A DNA stretch of 14,111 bases, taken from Christensenellaceae bacterium (GTDB lineage Bacteria; Bacillota; Clostridia; Christensenellales; SZUA-584). The position numbers were made by a program, and so were the translations under genes. Below are positions 1 to 6,047 of the stretch, piece after piece. The stretch covers positions 1-14,111 of the forward strand of contig JAAXZP010000318.1 in the NCBI GenBank assembly GCA_012719815.1, read 5' to 3'. The notes below the pieces were generated by a model. It was given only the letters and a program-made list of their open reading frames with translations. It was not told where the DNA came from and made no database searches. Every line of letters starts with the position of its first letter. Within the stretch, counting starts at the first letter, position 1.

Positions 1-1201
1 GTACAGGCGTTGGCTTCGGTGTGGGCACAGGCGTCGGAACAGGCGTTGCCGTAGCATGAACTGTCGCCGCGGGCGTCGCCGTGGGTTTCGGTGTGGCTGT
101 GGGCTGCGGTGTCGCCGTGGGTTTCGGCGTGGCCGTCGGATTCGGCGTAGGCGTTGCCGAGGCGGACGGCGTCACCGTGGGCGACGGTGCAGCCGTGGGG
201 GTCGGCGTGGCTGCCGGCTGGGGCACCGCTGCGCCCGCAATCACGACCGTGGGCGTGGGCGTCGCGGCGGCTTCTTCCACCTCAGCGTATACAGTGGCCA
301 TCGCGCTCGGCGCGACCGCGGGCATCTCCACCTCATCCTGATTCAGCAGCATAAACAGCCCCGCTATTGTGGCCGCAAGCGCCAGAACGGCCAGCACGAT
401 GATACCGCGTTTCCTGCGCGCCGGCATCCTGGTCGGCCGGGCTGCGGCATATGATGCGCTCCGCGGATAGGGCAGCGCTTCGCCAACGGCAGGCTGACGG
501 CTTTCGGAGCGGCTCCGCCTGCGCTTGTGCGGCGCATCGAGGAAGCTTTCGTCGTCGTCCAGCGAATCCAGCGCACCGTCATCCAGCGGCAGCCGTACCG
601 GTTTGCGGGAACGGGCTGCGGGGCTGCCTGAAGCCGCAGGAGCAGCCTGCCTCGGGCTGGTGCTGCGCGGCCGTACAGCGGGCTGCGGCGACTTATCCCG
701 AGCGGGCAAGGGGACAGCCTGCAGCGGCCGCGGCGGGGCAGCCTCCGGCGTATCGTCTCCGGCAGCGTAGATGTCCGCATGAGCCGCCTTCAGCGCCATG
801 CGGCTCATCGGCATGGGGTCGTCGCTCTTCGGCTCCTCCTGCACGAATATGTCGGCATTGGCCGCCTTCAGCGCCATGCGGCTCAGTTTGCCGCTGACTG
901 ACTTCGGCACTTCCCCCGATGGACGGACATCCGAAGCGGGGATTTCGGGCTGCGGCGTGCTGCTCTGGGGCTGTTTTACCGCCTCTGCGGATATACCAGC
1001 CGAGCGGCGGCTGCCCGGCATCGGCACGACGCGGCTGTTCGCCTGAGTGCGGCGAAACGGCAAAGCGACGCCGTCTTCCTCCTGAAGTTCCTCGGGCCGG
1101 ATGGATTTGACGGCGTATTTTTCGTGGACCGATGGCAGTTTGTATTCGGGCCGGTAACGTATGCCCGCATTATCTAAAGCAAATCTCTGCCTTTTCTGCA
1201 T
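1..1201 (-). CDS. Single-pass membrane protein with disordered cytoplasmic region and Thr-Pro-rich extracellular stalk (partial, C-terminus off window)
   Basis: I do not recognise a named family. From the ATG at 1201 the frame stays open for 400 codons to the window edge, so the C-terminus is missing. Residues 1-264 are polar, rich in Pro, Ala, Ser and Arg, and look disordered. A short motif, SRMALKAANADIF (107-119), recurs as SRMALKAAHADIY (133-145). An acidic patch (about 207-222) is followed by KRRRSR (226-231). One hydrophobic helix (about 266-286, GIIVLAVLALAATIAGLFML) sits just after ARRKR, so the positive-inside rule puts the N-terminal part in the cytoplasm. Outside comes a linker of repeated TPTP, ATPKPT and ATPQPT units (about 313-400), the usual stalk before a cell-wall or surface domain that would lie beyond the window. 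A GCAGGAG sequence lies 12 nt upstream of the ATG. An alternative ATG at 1209 stops after 11 codons. Confidence is high that this is a gene, low on function. Confidence 0.8.
   Translation of the reverse strand, partial: MQKRQRFALDNAGIRYRPEYKLPSVHEKYAVKSIRPEELQEEDGVALPFRRTQANSRVVPMPGSRRSAGISAEAVKQPQSSTPQPEIPASDVRPSGEVPKSVSGKLSRMALKAANADIFVQEEPKSDDPMPMSRMALKAAHADIYAAGDDTPEAAPPRPLQAVPLPARDKSPQPAVRPRSTSPRQAAPAASGSPAARSRKPVRLPLDDGALDSLDDDESFLDAPHKRRRSRSESRQPAVGEALPYPRSASYAAARPTRMPARRKRGIIVLAVLALAATIAGLFMLLNQDEVEMPAVAPSAMATVYAEVEEAAATPTPTVVIAGAAVPQPAATPTPTAAPSPTVTPSASATPTPNPTATPKPTATPQPTATPKPTATPAATVHATATPVPTPVPTPKPTPV
767..883 (-). repeat. Intragenic duplicated 13-residue motif
   Basis: Two copies of a 13-codon unit (883-845 and 805-767 on the minus strand) encode SRMALKAANADIF and SRMALKAAHADIY, 26 codons apart start to start. 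The DNA is identical over 25 bases (783-807 and 861-885), including third codon positions, which points to a recent duplication inside the gene. The motif could form a short amphipathic helix in an otherwise disordered region. Confidence 0.75.
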
Positions 1202-1247
1202 GCTTTCATCACTCCTGCAATGATCGGAATAGACTTCCGGTCAAATC

Positions 1248-1276
1248 ATTATAGTCCAAATGTTACAAAAAGTCAA
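1248..1276 (-). promoter_or_regulatory. Sigma-A type promoter of the leftward membrane-protein gene
   Basis: On the minus strand TTGACT (1276-1271), a 17-nt spacer and a perfect TATAAT (1253-1248) form a near-consensus promoter. The start would fall near 1241, about 40 nt before the ATG at 1201. An imperfect dyad with arms CGGAA and TTCCG around 1225-1239 lies at the expected transcription start. Confidence 0.75.
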
Positions 1277-1373
1277 AGAATCGTAACACAATAGTAATAA
1301 TTACCGGATTATTCCCGGCTTTGGCTATGAAAGGATAATGGAAGGCAGCGCTGTATTGCGGCGCTGGTCTGAA

Positions 1374-1402
1374 TTGACATATACCAGCAGCCGGTATATA
1401 CT
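1374..1402 (+). promoter_or_regulatory. Sigma-A type promoter of yqeB
   Basis: TTGACA (1374-1379) and TATACT (1397-1402) are separated by 17 nt, close to the consensus. The start would be near 1409, about 53 nt before the chosen ATG at 1462. It is divergent from the promoter at 1248-1276. Confidence 0.8.
1379..1399. promoter_or_regulatory. Dyad filling the -35/-10 spacer of the yqeB promoter
   Basis: ATATACC (1379-1385) and GGTATAT (1393-1399) form a perfect 7-bp inverted repeat around a 7-nt centre, overlapping the end of the -35 and the start of the -10 element. A protein bound here would block or remodel the promoter. The regulator is not identifiable. Confidence 0.5.
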
Positions 1403-1413
1403 GCGAAAAAGGT

Positions 1414-1427
1414 TTCGTTATAACGAA
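1414..1427. promoter_or_regulatory. 14-bp perfect palindrome downstream of the yqeB promoter
   Basis: TTCGTTATAACGAA is a perfect palindrome lying about 5 nt after the predicted transcription start of yqeB. Its position suits a roadblock or repressor operator. It is too short and AT-rich to be a terminator. Confidence 0.45.
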
Positions 1428-1461
1428 TCTCGTAAAGAAAATCTGCGTGGGAGCAGGCGGC

Positions 1462-2292
1462 ATGGGTTTTGACCGCAGCAGGACGTCAGGAAATTTGGTT
1501 GTGGTGAGGGGTGCGGGCGATCTCGCTTCCGGCGTGATCAACCGGCTGGTTAAGTGCGGCTTCAAGGTTGTGGCCACGGAGCGGGAACAGCCCACGGTGA
1601 TTCGGCGCACGGTCGCTTACGCAAGCGCGGTGTTTGAAGGCGCTGTCCGGATAGAAGGATTAGAGGCAGTGAAGGCCGAGAATTTGCATGAAGCGCAGGC
1701 GGCGCTCAGCGCGGGAAAAGTCCCCGTGCTCATCGACTCTTCCGGGCAGGCCATTCGCGAACTGCGACCTTATTTCGTGGTGGACGCGATCATCGCCAAA
1801 AGGAATCTGGGCACAACCATCGATATGGCGCCCGTCGTGATTGGGCTGGGGCCGGGGTTTACCGCCGGCAGGGATGTCCACGCGGTGGTGGAAACCAACA
1901 GGGGCCATAACCTCGGCTGCGTGATACTGGACGGCAGCGCGGAGCCGGATACCGGCAAGCCCGGCACCGTCTGCGGATACAGCGCGGAGCGGGTGGTGCG
2001 CGCGCCGGCGGACGGCGTCATCAATACAATAGCGGAGATAGGCGATACGGTGCAGAGTGGGCAGACGGTCGCTTATGTGGACGGCGTTCCGGTGACGGTG
2101 CAGATCGGCGGCGTTTTACGCGGGCTGATACACAGCGGATTGTATGTGACCAGCGGCATGAAAATTGGGGACGTAGACCCCAGGGGCCGGCGGGAATACT
2201 GCTTTTCCATTTCCGACAAAGCGCGGGCCATCGCCGGCGGCGTCCTCGAAGCGATGCTGTATCTGCAGAACAGAATTAACGCACCGTCCTGA
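1462..2292 (+). CDS. yqeB: YqeB-family protein, selenium-dependent molybdenum hydroxylase system
   Basis: A 276-residue cytoplasmic protein matching the YqeB family (also called EF2563), which phylogenetic profiling links to selenium-dependent molybdenum hydroxylases; its biochemical role is not settled. The N-terminus has a Rossmann-like segment VVVRGAGDLASGV (13-25) followed by EREQPTVIRRTVAY (40-53), both typical of the family. Residues about 125-150 hold VIGLGPGFTAG and NRGHN. The C-terminal part (about 178-245) resembles a biotinyl/lipoyl-like barrel (APADGVI, GDTVQSGQTVAYVDG). I chose ATG 1462 because GGGAG (1449-1453) lies 8 nt before it; an in-frame GTG at 1447 has no such site. No other selenium or molybdenum genes are visible, so here the gene is an orphan. 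The next gene, an EamA transporter, begins 98 nt downstream. Confidence 0.88.
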   Translation: MGFDRSRTSGNLVVVRGAGDLASGVINRLVKCGFKVVATEREQPTVIRRTVAYASAVFEGAVRIEGLEAVKAENLHEAQAALSAGKVPVLIDSSGQAIRELRPYFVVDAIIAKRNLGTTIDMAPVVIGLGPGFTAGRDVHAVVETNRGHNLGCVILDGSAEPDTGKPGTVCGYSAERVVRAPADGVINTIAEIGDTVQSGQTVAYVDGVPVTVQIGGVLRGLIHSGLYVTSGMKIGDVDPRGRREYCFSISDKARAIAGGVLEAMLYLQNRINAPS

Positions 2293-2373
2293 CGCTGCGA
2301 ACCTGAGTGTAGTAAGAGAAGTTGTTTCTTATAAATGCGGGGGATACCTTCCGGCAGCAGGGCTAACATCATC

Positions 2374-2380
2374 AAGGAGG
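2374..2380 (+). promoter_or_regulatory. Ribosome binding site supporting a TTG start
   Basis: AAGGAGG lies 10 nt before the TTG at 2391, and no ATG or GTG in that frame lies nearby. It therefore fixes the unusual start of the small transporter. Confidence 0.75.
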
Positions 2381-2390
2381 AGCATCAAGG

Positions 2391-2819
2391 TTGTTTTACT
2401 ATATCTGGCCAATCGCACTGGTCGTTTTATCCAATGTTGCCTATCAGATATGCGCAAAATCCGTGCCGAACAACATGAATCCGCTGGCCTCATTGACGAT
2501 TACGTACTCTGTCGGGGCGGTCATTTCCCTGATACTATTTTTCGTGCTGAACAGGGGCGAGCATCTGTTCAGGGAGTTCGGCAAAGTCAACTGGGCCACG
2601 TTTGTATTCGGAGTGGTACTGGTCGGGCTTGAAGTCGGATGGATATATGCATACAGGGCCGGCTGGCAGGTCAGCACTGCCCAGATTGTGCAGAGCGCAT
2701 TTCTTGCTGTCGCTTTGATCATCGTCGGGACCCTGCTTTACAAGGAAACGCTGAGCTGGAATAAAATCGTGGGCGTTATTATATGCCTGATCGGGCTTGT
2801 TTTTATCAATTATAAATAG
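2391..2819 (+). CDS. Half-size EamA/DMT-family transporter
   Basis: A 142-residue integral membrane protein of the drug/metabolite transporter superfamily, substrate unknown. Five hydrophobic helices can be drawn at about 3-22, 31-53, 66-90, 94-117 and 123-141. The C-terminal stretch, YKETLSWNKIVGVIICLIGL (117-136), is the typical end of an EamA domain. Usual DMT exporters are about 300 residues with two EamA repeats and ten helices; this has a single repeat, so it would have to dimerise, as small multidrug resistance proteins do. It starts with TTG behind a strong AAGGAGG. It follows yqeB in the same direction after 98 nt without a convincing promoter or terminator between them, so co-transcription is possible. 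No clear terminator follows. Confidence 0.85.
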   Translation: MFYYIWPIALVVLSNVAYQICAKSVPNNMNPLASLTITYSVGAVISLILFFVLNRGEHLFREFGKVNWATFVFGVVLVGLEVGWIYAYRAGWQVSTAQIVQSAFLAVALIIVGTLLYKETLSWNKIVGVIICLIGLVFINYK

Positions 2820-2922
2820 TGCAAAAATCTCGGCTTGACCTATTGAGAATAATAAAGGCATTAACTTTGCTCCCTGCTTGTTTGCTGTACCGATGAAACC
2901 GGGGAGAACTTTGGCGCACGTA

Positions 2923-2952
2923 TTGACAAGCCGCTCTTCCCTGAAATATTAT
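2923..2952 (+). promoter_or_regulatory. Sigma-A type promoter of the FGGY kinase
   Basis: TTGACA (2923-2928), an 18-nt spacer and TATTAT (2947-2952) form a plausible promoter in an AT-rich stretch. The start would be near 2959, giving a leader of about 50 nt. Confidence 0.6.
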
Positions 2953-2962
2953 AATAAATAAC

Positions 2963-2982
2963 AACAAACGAAAACAAATGAA
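2963..2982 (+). promoter_or_regulatory. Tandem 10-bp repeat, possible operator of the FGGY kinase
   Basis: AACAAACGAA (2963-2972) is followed directly by AACAAATGAA (2973-2982), nine of ten bases identical and exactly one helical turn apart, just after the predicted start. Direct A-rich repeats with CGAAA-like cores are common targets of DeoR-family sugar regulators; that assignment is inference, and no such regulator is in the window. Confidence 0.35.
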
Positions 2983-2998
2983 AAATATTAAATAAATC

Positions 2999-3003
2999 AG
3001 GAG
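2999..3003 (+). promoter_or_regulatory. Ribosome binding site choosing ATG 3012 for the FGGY kinase
   Basis: AGGAG lies only 2 nt before the ATG at 3006 but 8 nt before the in-frame ATG at 3012. The second is therefore the likely start. Confidence 0.65.
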
Positions 3004-3011
3004 CGATGCGC

Positions 3012-4517
3012 ATGGGTATGTATATCATCGGTATCGATATCGGTACACAGGGTACAAAAGCGGCTTTGTTCAACGAGCAGATGGAGCTTATTTGCACGGC
3101 GTTTGAGGAATCCAGGCTGATTTCGCCGGCGCCCGGGACGGTGTGGCAGGAGGCGGACGACCTTTATGGCTCCTGCGCTCGCACGATCAAAGAACTGCTG
3201 GAGAAATCCGGCGCCCGTGGCACGGATATCGCGGCCATCGGCGTGGACGGGCAAATGGCGGGCATCATGGGCATCGACTCTCGCGGTCAGGCGTCCACGT
3301 ACTACGATTCCTGGCTGGATATGCGCTGCGGGAAGTACATGGACATGATGAACGAACGCGCCGGCAAGCGCGTGATTGCGTTGTCCGGCGGCGTGGTGAC
3401 GTATATCCACGGCCCCAAGATACTCTGGTGGAAACACGAACATCCCGAAGTCTACGCGAAGACGGCCAAGTTTGTGACGCCGCAGGCGTTTGTGGTGGGC
3501 CGCATGACCGGTCTTGATGCCGAGAATGCTTACTTTGACTATACCCACCTGCATTTCTCCTGCTTTGCGGACAACGCTAACAAGCGCTGGTCTGACGAGT
3601 TGCTGGAAACCTTCGACATCAGCCCCGACAAATTCCCGCGCATCGTCTCGCCTTTCGAAGTGGTAGGGAAGGTGACGCGCGAATTCGCCGCCATTTCCGG
3701 CCTGGCCGAGGGTGTCCCGGTGGGGGCGGGCTGCGGCGACACGGCGGCGAGCACTTTCGGCTCCGGCATGTTCCGGCGCAACATGGTGCAGGATTGCGCG
3801 GGCACGGCGTCGGTGCTGTGCAGCGTGGTGGACAGGTTCGTGCCGGATACCGAGTACGCCACGCTGGTGATGATGCGCAGCCCGGTGGACGGCCTGTTCC
3901 TGCCGCTGGCCTATATCAACGGCGGCGGCATGTGCGTGCGCTGGTTCCGCGACACGCTGTCCGGCAAGCCCGCGGCGAGCTACGACGAGCTGCAGGCGGA
4001 GGCGGAAACGGTGCCGCCGGGCAGCGAGGGTATCATTTTCGTCCCGCACTTTTCCGGCCGCGTGCTGCCGAACAACCCCTTCCTCAAGGGCAGCTTCCTG
4101 GGGCTGGACTTCAAGCATACCCGCGGCCATATGTACCGGGCGGTGCTGGAAGCGGTGGCGTACGAATACCGGTATTACCTGTCGGTGCTGCGCAAGCTGT
4201 ATCCGAACGACGATTTCAGCGAAATGATCACCATCGGCGGAGGCGCCAAGTCGCCGCTGTTCAACCAGATCAAGGCGGACGTGCTGGGCGTCAATGTCAC
4301 CACGTTCGAGATGGGCGAGACGGCGCTTCTCGGCAGCGCGGTGATCGCGGGCTGCGGCGTGGGCGTATTGCCGGACTACAAGGAGCCCATCGAGCGCGTG
4401 ATGCGCAAACAGGCGGAGTTCAAGGCGGATATGGAGCGGCACGCGGCTTACGCGCCGTTTGCTGAAGCGTATCTTGCCGCCATGGACACGCTGACGCAGT
4501 ATTATAAGCAGCTATAA
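3012..4517 (+). CDS. FGGY-family carbohydrate kinase, xylulokinase-like
   Basis: A 501-residue cytoplasmic sugar kinase of the FGGY family, which transfers phosphate from ATP to a sugar or polyol hydroxyl. The N-terminal phosphate loop IGIDIGTQGTKAALF (6-20), the catalytic-base motif GAGCGDTAAS (238-247, Asp243) and the ATP-site motif TIGGGAKSP (407-415) are all present. Length and overall pattern are closest to xylulokinase. However, the xylulokinase substrate motif GQMHG reads GQMAG (80-84), so the substrate-contacting His is Ala and D-xylulose may not be the substrate. A second position, YYDSWLDMR (97-105), matches the family's substrate-loop region. The gene has its own promoter region and is followed after 124 nt by mtaB in the same direction. 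No sugar transporter or isomerase accompanies it. I am sure of the family, unsure of the substrate. Confidence 0.9.
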   Translation: MGMYIIGIDIGTQGTKAALFNEQMELICTAFEESRLISPAPGTVWQEADDLYGSCARTIKELLEKSGARGTDIAAIGVDGQMAGIMGIDSRGQASTYYDSWLDMRCGKYMDMMNERAGKRVIALSGGVVTYIHGPKILWWKHEHPEVYAKTAKFVTPQAFVVGRMTGLDAENAYFDYTHLHFSCFADNANKRWSDELLETFDISPDKFPRIVSPFEVVGKVTREFAAISGLAEGVPVGAGCGDTAASTFGSGMFRRNMVQDCAGTASVLCSVVDRFVPDTEYATLVMMRSPVDGLFLPLAYINGGGMCVRWFRDTLSGKPAASYDELQAEAETVPPGSEGIIFVPHFSGRVLPNNPFLKGSFLGLDFKHTRGHMYRAVLEAVAYEYRYYLSVLRKLYPNDDFSEMITIGGGAKSPLFNQIKADVLGVNVTTFEMGETALLGSAVIAGCGVGVLPDYKEPIERVMRKQAEFKADMERHAAYAPFAEAYLAAMDTLTQYYKQL

Positions 4518-4528
4518 TATATCAAGTC

Positions 4529-4548
4529 TATCGGAATACCGATATAAT
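4529..4548 (+). promoter_or_regulatory. Dyad overlapping a candidate -10 box upstream of mtaB
   Basis: TATCGG (4529-4534) and CCGATA (4539-4544) form a 6-bp inverted repeat with a 4-nt centre. A perfect TATAAT (4543-4548) overlaps its right arm. No good -35 box lies 17 nt upstream, which would fit an activator-dependent promoter. Confidence is limited by the weak -35. Confidence 0.4.
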
Positions 4549-4641
4549 AGTTATATGAATCAAAATATCGTTCAAGAAATGGGGCGGTAAGTTGATTTAT
4601 ACTCAGGCTGAAAGACCCCAAATGACGAAAGGAGACTTGTC

Positions 4642-6018
4642 ATGCCTGAGTTTAAATCCACCGCATATCAGGACTTGAACGATTTTATTTATGCCAATGC
4701 CAAATACCCGGTTGCGCTGAAAAACGGCATGGTGATCGGCGGCGGGACGCTGTATCCCGAGGTCAATTTCACCCTGCCTACCATGAATATCGCCGAGAGC
4801 ACGATGCCGGAGGTCATCCGCAACTACAAAGAGATCATCACCGGCATCTGTGAGCGCGCCAAAGACCTGCACAGCCCCGGCTTTGTGGCCGAGATCGAAA
4901 CGCTGCCGCCCATGACGTTTGAGCCCAAATGGGGCATCGAGGTCTGCAAAACGGTGGTGGACATCGCGAAGGAATTCGCCGACAAGCACGGCATCAAAAG
5001 CGCGGTGCGCATCACGCCCAACGACATCCGCGAGGGCAGCGATCTCGTTCACATGTGGCGCGGCCGTCACTGGGACGCCATGCTGGAAACGTTTGCGGGC
5101 TGCGCCAAAGCAGGAGCGGACTTTCTCTCGGTGGAGGCCGTGGGCGGCAAGGAAGTCCACGACGAAGCCATCATGTACTGCGACATCGCCAAGTCGGTGT
5201 TCGCGCTGTCGGCGCTGGGCTGCCCGGACATGAAGAAGCTCTGGACCGAGATCGTCGCGATCGCGGAGCGCACGGGCGCGGTGGCCGCGGGTGATACCGC
5301 GTGCGGCTTCGCCAATACCGCCATGGTGCTGGCTGACCGCAATTACGTGCCCCAGGTGTTCGCGGCGGCGGTGCGCGTGATGACGGCGGTGCGCAGCCTG
5401 GGCGCGCATGAGTGCGGCGCGAAGGGACCGCATAAGGACTGCGGATACGAAGGCGTATACGTCAAGGCCATCACGGGTACGCCCATCGCGATGGAAGGCC
5501 GCATGAGCGCGTGCGCGCACCTGAGCCCCGTGGGCAACGTGGCGGGCTGCCTGGCTGACCTGTGGAGCAACGAGTCCGTTCAGAACATAAAGCTGCTGGG
5601 CGGCATGGCTCCCACGGTATGCTTCGAACAATTGGAATACGACTGCCGCATGTTCAACATGGCGTCCAGGCGCGGCAAAGAGACGGCGCTGCTGTTGCGC
5701 GACATACTCGCGGATTCCGACAGCGCCGTCGACCCGCAGGCCTATGTGCTGCGCCCCGATGTGGTGCTGGATATCTCCAAAGAACTGGTGAAGGAAGACG
5801 GGCATTACAACCGCATCAAAAAAGCCGCCGCCCTGGCGCTGGAGAAGATCAAGGCCGGTTACGACAGCGGCAGCCTGCAGCTGGATGACAAGGAACTGAT
5901 GTGGCTGGACAGGCTGAGCGAAGACGTGGACGCCCTGCCGGCGGATCTGGATACTCTGACTGAAGAGATGCTGCCGCAGTGCGATAAGCTGGACCCGGCC
6001 AAATACGACATGGCTTAA
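4642..6018 (+). CDS. mtaB: Methanol:corrinoid methyltransferase MtaB
   Basis: A 458-residue zinc enzyme that moves the methyl group of methanol to a cob(I)alamin-carrying protein, MtaC, in methylotrophic methanogens and acetogens. It aligns along its whole length with Methanosarcina MtaB (about 460 residues). The three zinc ligands known there (Glu164, Cys220, Cys269) have counterparts: Glu165 in FLSVEAVGGKE, Cys221 in AAGDTACGFANTAM, and Cys267 in GPHKDCGYEGVYVKAITG. Other family signatures are ITPNDIREG (124-132) and DLWSNESV (306-313). AAAGGAG lies 7 nt before the ATG. The gene stands without mtaC or mtaA; its neighbours are an FGGY kinase upstream and convergent patB, whose stop lies 29 nt away. 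The corrinoid partner must be elsewhere, or the enzyme serves another methyl donor. Confidence 0.92.
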   Translation: MPEFKSTAYQDLNDFIYANAKYPVALKNGMVIGGGTLYPEVNFTLPTMNIAESTMPEVIRNYKEIITGICERAKDLHSPGFVAEIETLPPMTFEPKWGIEVCKTVVDIAKEFADKHGIKSAVRITPNDIREGSDLVHMWRGRHWDAMLETFAGCAKAGADFLSVEAVGGKEVHDEAIMYCDIAKSVFALSALGCPDMKKLWTEIVAIAERTGAVAAGDTACGFANTAMVLADRNYVPQVFAAAVRVMTAVRSLGAHECGAKGPHKDCGYEGVYVKAITGTPIAMEGRMSACAHLSPVGNVAGCLADLWSNESVQNIKLLGGMAPTVCFEQLEYDCRMFNMASRRGKETALLLRDILADSDSAVDPQAYVLRPDVVLDISKELVKEDGHYNRIKKAAALALEKIKAGYDSGSLQLDDKELMWLDRLSEDVDALPADLDTLTEEMLPQCDKLDPAKYDMA

Positions 6019-6047
6019 ATCAAACGGCAGGGGAGAGGCGCCGAGAG

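Noticed and set aside
1..200. Tandem repeats resembling a repeat array at the left edge
   Set aside because: The period is that of Thr-Pro codons in the minus-strand gene (ATPKPT, ATPQPT); there are no constant repeats with unique spacers, so it is not CRISPR-like.
81..341. Gly/Val-rich open frame on the plus strand
   Set aside because: It is the complement of the Thr-Pro-rich stalk; composition follows directly from that strand and no ribosome site or family is present.
1447..1461. Upstream GTG start for yqeB
   Set aside because: No ribosome site before it, and the GGGAG at 1449-1453 would lie inside the gene; ATG 1462 is better spaced and similarity begins later.
2293..2390. Riboswitch or separate promoter before the EamA transporter
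   Set aside because: A TATAAA (2330-2335) has no -35 partner, and I see no conserved riboswitch core; only a weak 5-bp hairpin around 2313-2331.
2820..2922. Terminator after the EamA gene
   Set aside because: No stable hairpin followed by a T-run found by eye.
2997..4442. 481-codon open frame opposite the FGGY kinase
   Set aside because: His/Arg/Ala-rich antisense translation of a high-GC gene; the plus-strand protein has full family motifs.
4603..5805. 400-codon open frame opposite mtaB
   Set aside because: Same artefact; MtaB on the plus strand is complete with zinc ligands.
6019..6047. Terminator between convergent mtaB and patB
   Set aside because: Only a 4-bp CGGC/GCCG pairing and no proper T-run; too weak to call in 29 bases.
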